From: Drosophila persimilis
Lineage: Eukaryota > Arthropoda > Insecta > Diptera > Drosophilidae
Direction of reading: 5' to 3'
NCBI RefSeq assembly: GCF_003286085.1
Contig: NW_020825313.1
Location: 2,852,001-2,916,000 of the forward strand
Length of the DNA: 64,000 nucleotides
The notes beneath the pieces were generated by a model. It was not told the origin of the DNA. It saw only the letters and a program-made list of their open reading frames with translations, and ran no database searches. Numbering within the stretch: the first letter of the stretch is position 1; every line of letters starts with the position of its first letter. Both the position numbers and the translations under genes were made by a program. Positions 56,190 to 64,000 of the stretch are shown here, in pieces.

Positions 56190-56760
56190 CTTACAGCTGC
56201 CAGAAAGGATTCTGTAGATAGATCCCGAACGACTTCCAAATGAGTTGCTTTGGTGCTAAAGCATACGAAGACAGCGATGTAACATTTGATAGGAGGCCTG
56301 CTTCTGACTTCCGACTTGTGATAAATGGTCCGCAAAAATCAACGCCCGTTGTGTGGAATGCTGGATTAGTCCTTACGCGATCCGCAGGCAAGTTTCCCAT
56401 GATATGTTCCCTCAGCACTGGCTTCAAACGAAAGCATCTAACACATTTGCGAATGATGCCCGCAACATATTTGCGTCCACCAATAGGCCAGAATTTTTGC
56501 CGAAGCAATCCGAGCAATTCTTGAGCTCCTGCGTGGAGAAACCTTTCGTGAAAGAAGATAATAATAGGATCGGGAGGATAGGAGGATCGGGTGCTTCGCG
56601 TCGTAGTCCAATTCGGCATTTTGGAGGCGGCCTCCAACCCACAGCAATTCAAAGCCATCCAGAAATGGATTCAGTGAGGCCATCGTGCTTTTTGGCGGTA
56701 GGGCCTGTTTGCTGGCGAGGGCCCTTATCTCTTCAGAAAATTGTTGCTGCTGTATTGCCC
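56190..56760 (-). pseudogene. BEL/Pao integrase N-terminal part, truncated
   Basis: Minus strand: HPILLSSR, then (other frames) HERFLHAGAQELLGLLRQKFWPIGGRKYVAGIIRKCVRCFRLKP (zinc-binding part), MGNLPADRVRTNPAFHTTGVDFCGPF (first catalytic Asp) and KCYIAVFVCFSTKATHLEVVRDLSTESFLAAVRK. It ends there, without the second Asp or the Glu. A small insertion at about 56,560-56,590 and frame changes near 56,440 and 56,330 break it. Confidence 0.86.
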
Positions 56761-57400
56761 TTATGAGCAAATGCGTACCATTTTTGATGTCGATTACGGT
56801 AAGTTGACCCTTCGACCACGCTATGCCTTTGTCCTTGAGAATGTAGAATCGATATATGTAAGCAAAGACGCGCTGCATGGATCCGAATGAGTTTAGAAAT
56901 TTGCAATCGTACGATACATCCCTTTCGTTTAAAACAACCAATGCTGCATGACGACGTTCTGGTACATCGGTCGGCAATTGCAAGCCTGCAGGCCACTCTG
57001 AGCTCTCAAGACGCAAGAATGGTGGTCCAGAGATCCAAAGGCTGCTATCCATTAGTTCAGCGGGCGTGGATCCCCGTGATATGATGTCGGCAGGATTCAA
57101 CTTTGTGGGCACGTGATGCCAAGTCATTCCAGCGGTGAACTCCTGAATCCGCTGAACTCGATTAGAAACAAATATATTAAAATTCAATGGTGATTCTCGA
57201 ATCCAGGCAAGGGCTATGGACGAATCCGACCAGCAATGTATTTCGCATGGAGCTGATAATCCCTTAACTATGGTGGACACTAGTTCGGCTAATACGAGGG
57301 CAGCGGATAGCTCATGCTTGGGGATAGTCATACTTTTTAAGGGCGCGACTCTGGATTTAGAGCATAAGAGATGACTTTGCACAATGCCAAGAGCTTAAAT
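56761..57400 (-). pseudogene. BEL/Pao RNase H end and connection
   Basis: SHLLCSKSRVAPLKSMTIPKHELSAALVLAELV, IHCWSDSSIALAWI (RNase H Asp), NPADIISRGSTPAELMDSSLW, and DCKFLNSFGSMQRVFAYIYRF, LNPFLDGFELLWVGGRLQNAELDYDAKHP. At about 57,395 the RT-side frame (ITKPKIFK) jumps directly to this segment, deleting the first part of RNase H, including the GFCDAS motif seen in the other BEL copies. Confidence 0.86.
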
Positions 57401-58536
57401 ATTTTAGGTTTTGTTATGAAGGGAGAGATGAGCCCTAGAGGATCGTAGAACCTAGCTAGTGCAGACAGGACCGAACGCTTCGATATTGGGCCTGCAGCGG
57501 TTCCGACGTGAGCCAAGCTAAACAGAAGATTGTCCGTGGTGGGATCCCAAACTAGACCAAGCGCCTTGGTTACTTCAGTCCCGTCATGAAAGGTAAGGAA
57601 CTTTTCGCGATCCGCCTCCGATACGCCTTCCAAAGCAGCGGGTTCATTGGAACACCATTTACGTATGGGAAAACATCCTTTCGAAAGTAGCTCCTTTACC
57701 TGCTGACGAATCTTGATGACAGAATCAATGCTGTCCCCTCCAGATATGAGATCATGGACATAGAAATCTCTTCGAACAACATCAGCGACAAGCGGAAAAC
57801 GCAACTCTTCATCATTCGCCAATTGATGCATAGCACGAATTGCTAAGAAAGCGGCAGGTTTGGTTCCGTAAGTAACAGTCTCCCACTTGAACACCTGAAT
57901 CTCCTCCTTCGGGCCATTGCGCCATAGGATGCACTGCACGTGCTTATAGGGATGGGAAACGCGTACACAGCGGTACATTTTGCAGATATCGCCACACAAG
58001 GCGACTTTAAAAAAGCGGAAACGAAGCAGAGTTATCAGAATTTTAGGTTGGATGGTGGGTCCAGCCATTAGCGCATCATTCAGTGATACTCCAGACGCTG
58101 TTTTGGCAGATCCATCGAACACTACGCGTAATTTGGTGGTTGTACTATCCTGCTTGTGGACGCAATGGTGAGGCAAGAAGTACTGCGGGAGGTCTGACTG
58201 CCGCGAAGCTGGCGATATGTGTCCTAAATCACGATACTCCTGGAGAAACTCCATATATTTTGCCTTAAGCTGTGCATTTTTTGCTAGCTTCCTCTCCAAA
58301 TTGAGAAATCTACGTAGCGCCTGCTGATACGATTCTCCTAATTCCTCTAGACTGAATTTAGTTGGCAAACGCACGGAGTAAGCTCCGGAATCTAGGCGAA
58401 TGCAGTTTGTGACGAAATGCTGTTCGCAATGAACATCTTCCTCCGAAATTGATGAGGGCGAATAATCTCCATCGACTTCCCAAAACCGCCTTACAATATC
58501 GCACAAATTAGTCTCGCAAGCGGAGATGGATCTCAA
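57337..58536 (-). pseudogene. BEL/Pao reverse transcriptase with YVHD active site
   Basis: A 399-codon frame, the longest of the BEL relics: RRFWEVDGDYS, VRLPTKFSLEELGESYQQALRRFLNLERKL, FLPHHCVHKQDSTTTKLRVVFDGSAKTASGVSLNDALMAGPTIQP, GDICKMYRCVRVS, TYGTKPAAFLAIRAMHQL, then RRDFYVHDLISGGDS. The other three BEL RTs here have YVDD; this one has His (CAT; plus-strand 57,754-57,756) in place of the first Asp of the pair, which should abolish polymerisation. It ends with FYDPLGLISPFITKPKIFK at a deletion. A frame overlap at 58,508-58,536 separates it from the protease. Confidence 0.92.
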
Positions 58537-58865
58537 CGGCTGCTAGCGCCGCACGGGCTTTCTCAGAGTTTTTAATACTTCCTGACACTATCCAGCCAAG
58601 TTTCGTCTTCTGCAATGTTCGCAATTGGTCTGACAGTCGAATCTGTCCAACGCACATTAATTCGAAGAACAAACCAGCACCTATCAACAGATCGACACGC
58701 TGGGGCTTGGCGAAATTAGGATCAGCTAGTTTTAGATTATTTGGCATTGGCCAATCCTTTGCGTCTAGGCCGAAGTTAGGCTGCATTCCTGTGATTGAGG
58801 CAGTGATAATTGCAGAGAGGAAACCGTGATAGTGTAAACGACGTACAATCCTTTTCTTGGATCTT
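58508..58865 (-). pseudogene. BEL/Pao protease C-terminal part
   Basis: LHYHGFLSAIITASITGMQPNFGLDAKDWPMPNNLKLADPNFAKPQRVDLLIGAGLFFELMCVGQIRLS then TKLGWIVSGS: the A17 peptidase tail seen in all BEL copies. The active-site strand (DSGSQ) is missing because the element is cut at about 58,865-58,885 by the mdg1-like insertion. Confidence 0.85.
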
Positions 58866-58885
58866 TGGGGGTCAACCCTCCGATC

Positions 58886-59323
58886 TGTTTTGTTGGGTTT
58901 TATGTTCTGAATTTTACAATTGTGTTTTGGGCTTTTGTAAGCCAAAAGCCGCGGAGCTGCGCTGCCAGTGACGCCGGCAGCGGAGCGGCAGAACTATGTG
59001 TTATTATCTCTTATATGTTAGTATGTATATGTGTGAATATGCTCAGCGCTGTTGGCAGCGAGAGCGCGAGGGAAGATATATGTGTGTATGCATGTATATT
59101 AGTGCCGTCAAGTCATGGGAACATGCTGACGCTGCACTTCGGTCGCTCGAGGCATTCTTGAGTGAATCGTAATACGATCACCCAGAATGTCTGGGACTTT
59201 ATTGTTACGTAAACACTGAAACAAAGTGTTACAGTGTGTATTCTTTAAATACCGTCGGTACAGTGGGTATTCGAAATAATGAATACTTTACGTGAATGTG
59301 TATATTAATATGAGCATACTACA
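58886..59323 (-). repeat. 3' LTR of the mdg1/412-like element
   Basis: On the minus strand it begins TGTAGTATGCTCATATT, like LTRs of the 412/blood/mdg1 group (TGTAGTATG...), directly after a polypurine tract, and ends AACAAAACA. About 438 bp. GATC (58,882-58,885) would be the 4-bp target duplication, but the other end of the element is outside the window. Confidence 0.8.
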
Positions 59324-59337
59324 TCTCCCTCCTTTTG
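59324..59337 (-). promoter_or_regulatory. Polypurine tract of mdg1-like element
   Basis: Minus-strand AAAAGGAGGGAGA abuts the LTR start TGTAGTATG, the plus-strand primer position. Confidence 0.85.
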
Positions 59338-59563
59338 AAAAATAACGTAATCTAATGAAGTTATTTTATTTTTAGCTTGTACTATATATACGAGTTATGT
59401 ATTCTTAAAAAGAAAATTTATATATAGATTTTTTTTTTTTTTAGTCAATTATTAGAGTATTGAACTTGAATTAATATTGATAAAATTTAAAAGTTATTTG
59501 AATATAAATGCAGAATAGTATATTTTTATAGTTTATATTTATGTATGGCCATACTAAAAATGA
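59338..59563 (-). other. AT-rich 3' untranslated region of mdg1-like element
   Basis: AT-rich with a T15-type run on the plus strand. The A blocks of the tandem array begin within the equivalent of this region (atatatatg plus T-run, then gtatggccatac). Confidence 0.7.
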
Positions 59564-60974
59564 TTAATAATTGCAAATCTTTAACCTATCCTTATGGACT
59601 TTCTGAGTTTTGTTTTTATTATCGGAGATTATGACGTTATCTCTTTCTCCGATACTTTCTACTCTATATGGTCCTGTATATTTAAAATCTAGCTTATGAC
59701 CTGTTTCATTTTTCAATAAAACTTTATCTCCTACAGCTAAATTTAAATCTTTTAACTTTAAGTCATATAGCTGTTTATTTTTAATTTTATGCTCCTCGAG
59801 CATAATCCTTGCTCGTTTATATGCTATTTCTAATCTATATTTACTCTCTTTAGAGTAATCATCTATGTTATATAGAGGTGCTATTCTATCTATAGTATTA
59901 AATTGAACTGGTAAGTTTGAAGTCTTACCGAAAACTAGCTCATATGGACAATAATCATGTGCCTTAGAGGGGGTTGTATTAAAACAATATACGAAGTATT
60001 GCAGCCATACATCCCAATCTGATTTGTCAGCTGAGATGTATGAGCGTATGAACTCGTTAAATGTTCTGTGGCTTCGCTCCACGGTTCCTACAGTCTGGTG
60101 ATGATGTGCAGTATAAGTTATGTTTTTGATATTTAGATTTTTACATAAGTCTTCAATTATTGAATTTTTATATTCTGTTCCCATGTCCGTAATGAACGTC
60201 TTCATTGGACCGTACTTTAGAATACAATTTTCAAAAAAAAGCTTTAGCTACTGTATTTGCACTTTTGTTTCTAATAGGTATGGCAACAAGGTATTTTGTC
60301 AGGTCACATATTAAGGTGACTGCATATTCATTTCCTTGTTCTGATTTAGGAAGTGGACCGATCGTATCCACTATTACCCTATCAAAAGCCATGTATGGTG
60401 TTTCTGTAATAGTCAATGGAGTTATTGTGTGCTTGGTTACTTTAGCTTTTTGGCATTTTGGACATTTTCGTATGTAATTGGTTATTTCTTTAGTCATACC
60501 TTTCCAAAAATAATGTCTTTTGACCTTGGCCAAGGTTTTTGTTATGCCTGTATGTCCTCCTTGTATGGGATCATCATGTAATGTAGACAGTATTGCTTCT
60601 TTTTCTTTTTCATTTTTAATTAGGGTCACCGGGTTGAGTAGCGCTACTCTTATTGTTCGTAATATTTTATTGCCCATATTTTTAAAATTATCTATTGAAA
60701 TGTATTCAAAGATATTTTCCCACGGTGCCACTTTGAGTTGGCTGATTTTTTGTTTACCGGCTTGTGTTTCAAGCCTTTGGAAAAACTGACCTAAGTCAAG
60801 GGTTCCATTAGTATACAAATCGCTAACATCATATCTTGCAGTAATTTTTTTTCCATGTTTGAAAAAACATAAATTATTATTTACATGCAAGGTCACTACT
60901 TTACGTACTTCGTCATTGTTGATGACTTCATATACGTTGGGCTTTGAAGCTTTTGTTAGAGATTGCCTAGGCAA
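59564..60974 (-). pseudogene. pol: mdg1-like integrase, one frameshift
   Basis: Part one (60,974-60,231) has LSTLHDDPIQGGHTGITKTLAKVKRHYFWKGMTKEITNYIRKCPKCQKAKV (HHCC zinc finger) and FDRVIVDTIGPL (first Asp). Part two (60,205-59,564) has FITDMGTEYKNSI (second Asp), QTVGTVERSHRTFNEF (Glu), NTTPSKAHDYCPYELVFG and a C-terminal GPY/F-type module FKYTGPYRVESIGERD. The parts are in different frames, with the break at an A-run near 60,230. This is the reference for all four A blocks of the array, which show different deletions of it. Confidence 0.92.
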
Positions 60975-61410
60975 TTCTATTTGTTATCTTATTATCTTTA
61001 CCCTTTAGATACTCGACTGTAAAGTCGTATTCTTCTAATTCGAGCCGCATGCGTGTGAGTTTTGAGCTGGGATTGACCATTGAAAATAAGTATGTTAGTG
61101 GTCTGTGATCCGTTTTTACTGTAAAGTGTTTACCATAGATATATGGTCGAAAATGGGTAATTGCCCAATGATTTGCTGCTAATTCCTGTTCTGTAGTACT
61201 TTTGTTACTTTCACCTTTTGTGAATGAACGTGATGCATATGCTAATGGGAGTTGGAGTCCGTTATGGTTTTGAGTTAAAACCGCTCCACATGCTTGTTTA
61301 CTAGCATCGGTGATTATGCAAAATTCTTTCTGAAAATCTGGGTACTGTAACAGAGTGGGTTCCATAAGTTTATCTTTTAAATATTGGATTGCATTTTGAC
61401 ATTCAGTTGA
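60967..61410 (-). pseudogene. pol: mdg1-like RNase H
   Basis: Frame with ITDASKQACGAVLTQ (Asp), LAYASRSFTKGESNKSTTEQELAANHWA (Glu), VKTDHRPLTYLFSM (Asp) and LEEYDFTVEYLKGKDNKITNRIA. It is in the same frame as the RT but separated from it by a single UAG at about 61,411-61,413. A frameshift at about 60,970 separates it from the integrase. Confidence 0.9.
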
Positions 61411-62724
61411 CTACTCAAAGGGGACATTCTTTTTACATAATCTAGTTATGTGCCGGGAATAGTCGGCGAAGTTTTTAATAAAACGTCTATAATAATTGCA
61501 AAATGCAATAAATCGTCTAGCGCTGTCCGCAAATGGTAGTCGCGTGAAGCGATATGAGCCATTGCTCGTTGAAAAAGACGTTATATTTCGCGAACTTTCT
61601 TCTAGTTCGATTTGATGAAAACCTGACATTAAGTCAAGGCATGAGAAATACTTTGCTCTACCTAGTTGATCCAAAATGTCATCAATTCTAGGTAGTGGAA
61701 ATTTGTCGGCCAGGAGTTTTTTGTTTATTTGACGATAGTCAACTACTAATCGCCATTTCTTTTGTTCTGAACCCAGAAGGGCTTTCTTTGGGACAAGTAG
61801 AAGTGGGCTGTTGTATTCTGATACGGATGGATCGACAATATTGTCGTTGATTAATTTTCCTACTTGTTTTTTAATTTCCTCAACTTGGCTATGCGGGCTT
61901 CGATAGTTCTTTATATATATAGGTTCGTCATCCCTCAATCTCAATTTCTGTTTATAAAAATTATTTTTTGTGATTGATTCGGTTTCAAGCCCGAATACGT
62001 CACTAAAATTGGTGCATAGTTTAGTTAATTGCTTCTTGAATTGTACTGGGAAATGTTTGCTTAATTCAGCTATGACAGTTTTTTCTCGGATTTTTTGAGT
62101 TGTTTGAATTACCTTGTAATTCGAAAGTGGTTCATATTGTATGTTATTTATATGTACTAATTGGTTGGTACTGGTTGTATTCAGCAATCGGACAAATGTA
62201 TTATTTTTTGAAGTTATTGTATTTGCTACATAAATACAAGGCTGAATTTCCTGGTTTGGGATCAATATGGTTTCTATATCGGGCGTTAATTCTATTTTTC
62301 TGACAACTTGTGATCTTGCTGGTAGAAGAATTGTATTGTTCCCAGAACTGTATGTTATTGGAACATAAATTTTAATTTTTATATTATTTGGTCGTATTAT
62401 TAACCAATCCTCTGCAGGTTTTAAGTCTATTAGGCAGTTTAATTCTTTTATGAAATCAATGCCTATTATTCCATCACACGGAATTGTAAAATTCTGATTA
62501 ACTAAATGGAAATTGTGTGGAATTATGTACTTATCTGTCTGTAGCTCTATTAGGGCAAGGCCTTGGGATGTTATTATACCTTCCCCTATTCCTTGAATAT
62601 CTATTTTATTTTTTGTTTGAATGTCGTTAAAGACATCTGAATTTTCTTTTAATAGTGATATATTGGCACCTGTATCTATAAGGAATGTAAGTTGTTTTCC
62701 TGTTTTAGAATTGAGGAATGCCAC
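61411..62724 (-). pseudogene. pol: mdg1-like protease and RT with active site deleted
   Basis: 437 codons. The protease active site is FLIDTGANISLL at residues 14-25. The RT starts with YRSPHSQVEEIKKQV and SPLLLVPKKA, then WRLVVDYRQINKKLLADKFPLPRIDDILDQLGRAKYFSCLDLMSGFHQIEL (first catalytic Asp) and YRFTRLPF. At 61,530/61,531 LPF is joined in frame to ADSARRFIAFCNYYRRFIKNFADYS, which normally lies well downstream, so the block with the YxDD pair is gone. Pol overlaps gag by 49 bp in the -1 frame, the usual frameshift arrangement. It could serve only if RT were supplied by another copy. Confidence 0.92.
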
Positions 62725-63878
62725 GAATATATTGAGATTGAGGTTGATTGTGTGAACCGATGGATTTTGTAATTTAGTGTATCTAAAGGATCTTGGGAGT
62801 TTCCCGAAGCTGTCTGGGTAACACGAACATTGTTCTGTCGTGTGTTTCCATTGCTATTGTATCTTTGGTTGTTATAGGTTCCACCGTTATTACGGTTATT
62901 TCCCCTATAGCCAACACGACCTTTATTGTTATTATAATTATTGTTGTTGTAAATATGGTTGTGGTTGTAACCACGACCATTTCCTCTACCACGATAGTTA
63001 CCTCGAAAGTTACTACCGCGGTAGACTTGTCCTTGTCTGGTGTACAATATTGAACCTGCACTACCAGTCATCTCTGTACTACACTGTATATATTTTTCTA
63101 CGGCATCATTCATTGTTGGGAATGTGCCTGCTTCTAGTATTGTTTTTAGTCTGCCGTGCTCGCAATTTTTAACCATTGTACTAATGGCCTCTTTGCAGCT
63201 GAACTTATCGGCGTGTTCCGCTGGCAAACCCTCATCAATGTATGATGCTTCTAGAAGTTTTCTCATATCATCAATCTCTGTTGTGAATTGGGCGGCTGTT
63301 TTGCCTTTTTGGCATACTTTTGCCATTTTAGCCTTTATAACATCTGATGACTCTCCGACAATAGTGTCTTGCAATTTCTTTATTATTGCGTTAATGGTGG
63401 TTTCATCTTGTATTTTATACAATGTAGTTCCTATTACTTTTGATTTAATTACTTCTATAGCTAAATTTTCGTATGGTCCTTTCGTTAGATTGACCAATTT
63501 GACTGCCGTAATGAATCTTTGTAAATGGAGTTTCTGTCCATTAAATTCCGGAATGGCGTGCGAAATATCTTTGATATATGCCCGTTGGGCAATTGTTTCG
63601 TCTGCCATTGTGGTTGGTTCTTGCCCAACCACGCTGTTTGCTGAACTAGTCGACGGTTTGTCGTCGTTTACCGGATGGTTCGATCTATTTGATCGAGAAT
63701 CGTCTTCCGATATGATGATAATATTTTTTACATTCGGGGGCCTGGGACTTATTGGCCTTGATTCCGATTCTACAGCTGGTATATATGTCGCAGCTGTGTT
63801 TAGAAGATTTGGTATGTGTATGTTTAGATTGAATTTTTCTCGTTGAAGACGTTGAAGACGTCTGTAGCTTGAAACCAA
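62676..63878 (-). CDS. gag: mdg1-like gag, open reading frame intact
   Basis: 400 uninterrupted codons, starting MVSSYRRLQRLQREKFNLNI. Residues about 90-270 form the capsid-like part (ISHAIPEFNGQKLHLQRFITAVKLV, then KAKMAKVCQKGKTAAQFTTEIDDMRKLLEASYIDEGL, EAISTMVKNCEHGRLKTILEAGTFPTMNDAVEKY). Residues about 285-360 are rich in Arg, Gly, Asn and Tyr (FRGNYRGRGNGRGY type), probably RNA-binding. No CCHC knuckle is visible. The C-terminus overlaps pol. The start is chosen as the first Met of the frame; an alternative Met (MADETIAQ) lies about 90 residues in. It is the only full-length gag in the window that is open throughout. Confidence 0.85.
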   Translation of the reverse strand: MVSSYRRLQRLQREKFNLNIHIPNLLNTAATYIPAVESESRPISPRPPNVKNIIIISEDDSRSNRSNHPVNDDKPSTSSANSVVGQEPTTMADETIAQRAYIKDISHAIPEFNGQKLHLQRFITAVKLVNLTKGPYENLAIEVIKSKVIGTTLYKIQDETTINAIIKKLQDTIVGESSDVIKAKMAKVCQKGKTAAQFTTEIDDMRKLLEASYIDEGLPAEHADKFSCKEAISTMVKNCEHGRLKTILEAGTFPTMNDAVEKYIQCSTEMTGSAGSILYTRQGQVYRGSNFRGNYRGRGNGRGYNHNHIYNNNNYNNNKGRVGYRGNNRNNGGTYNNQRYNSNGNTRQNNVRVTQTASGNSQDPLDTLNYKIHRFTQSTSISIYSWHSSILKQENNLHSL

Positions 63879-64000
63879 TGCATATCAGTAAGTCTTTGTT
63901 TGTTCTCTAGAAAAAGTTCTCTGACCTCATTATATTTGTTTACCAAATTAGTTGTATGTTTAATGACCGTACTATTTTGTGTAGGTCTGTTCTGCGTTAA
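63879..64000 (-). other. mdg1-like 5' leader, cut by window edge
   Basis: Sequence upstream of gag. The 5' LTR and primer site must lie beyond 64,000. Confidence 0.7.

Noticed and set aside
63040-63846. 268-codon plus-strand open frame
   Set aside because: It lies exactly antisense to the intact gag frame and resembles no protein; it is a shadow of gag codon usage.

Overview
This window looks like insect heterochromatin, most likely from a Drosophila species. The grounds are the element families present: BEL/Pao, an mdg1/412-like Ty3 element, a 17.6/297/Tom-type errantivirus with a tRNA-Ser primer site, Helitron, a Jockey/CR1-type LINE and a P-type MITE. I see no convincing single-copy host gene, rRNA, tRNA gene or CRISPR array. 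Nearly all of it is transposable-element sequence in both orientations, mostly broken, with nested insertions and segmental tandem duplications.

Layout. 1-1.26 kb: degenerate copia-type fragment (-). 1.44-1.54 kb: a 50-bp sequence repeated twice. 1.55-2.17 kb: BEL/Pao gag relic (+). 3.07-3.39 kb: a solo LTR-like sequence whose relative lies at 51.8-52.1 kb. 3734-4220: a complete 487-bp P-type MITE with perfect 31-bp terminal inverted repeats and a perfect 8-bp target duplication. 4.69-5.6 kb: unassigned transposase relic (-). 5.6-7.4 kb: LINE reverse transcriptase pieces (-). 7.4-14.6 kb: a BEL/Pao element (+) whose 5' part, together with LINE sequence, lies in an exact 2,960-bp tandem duplication (6294-9253 / 9254-12213); it ends in a 3' LTR (14122-14573). 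14.6-16.4 kb: LINE ORF1/endonuclease (-) plus a small inverted piece. 16.7-17.7 kb: Helitron helicase relic. 17.7-19.67 kb: 5' LTR, tRNA-Trp-like primer site, gag and protease of a second BEL/Pao element.

19,671-49,037 is the most striking part: a tandem array of a composite unit of about 4.5-5.1 kb, four complete copies and one partial. Each unit reads B (BEL/Pao pol, +), C (LINE ORF1/ORF2 5' end, -), D (unrecognised AT-rich block, +) and A (integrase end of an mdg1-like Ty3 element, -). The same A-to-B breakpoint recurs at 31,585, 36,637, 41,353 and 46,218, while the leftmost B is still joined to its authentic BEL upstream sequence. This identifies [B-C-D-A] as the duplicated segment. Inside the first unit lie a solo errantivirus LTR (22,993-23,671) and a nearly full-length errantivirus (23,678-30,403, -).

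49.0-52.1 kb: a third, decayed BEL/Pao element (+) with an LTR. 52.1-54.1 kb: unresolved sequence and a BEL integrase/LTR end (-). 55.0-56.04 kb: a GC-rich minisatellite of about 11 units of 78-110 bp. 56.2-58.9 kb: a BEL/Pao element (-) with a mutated catalytic motif. 58.9 kb to the window end: an mdg1/412-like Ty3 element (-) with LTR, polypurine tract, pol and gag, whose 5' end lies outside the window.

Functionally these are self-mobilising elements (gag = particle, protease/RT/RNase H/integrase = replication and insertion, env in the errantivirus) that no longer work here. Mixed-orientation nested fragments are what piRNA-producing or pericentromeric loci look like, but the sequence alone cannot show that activity.
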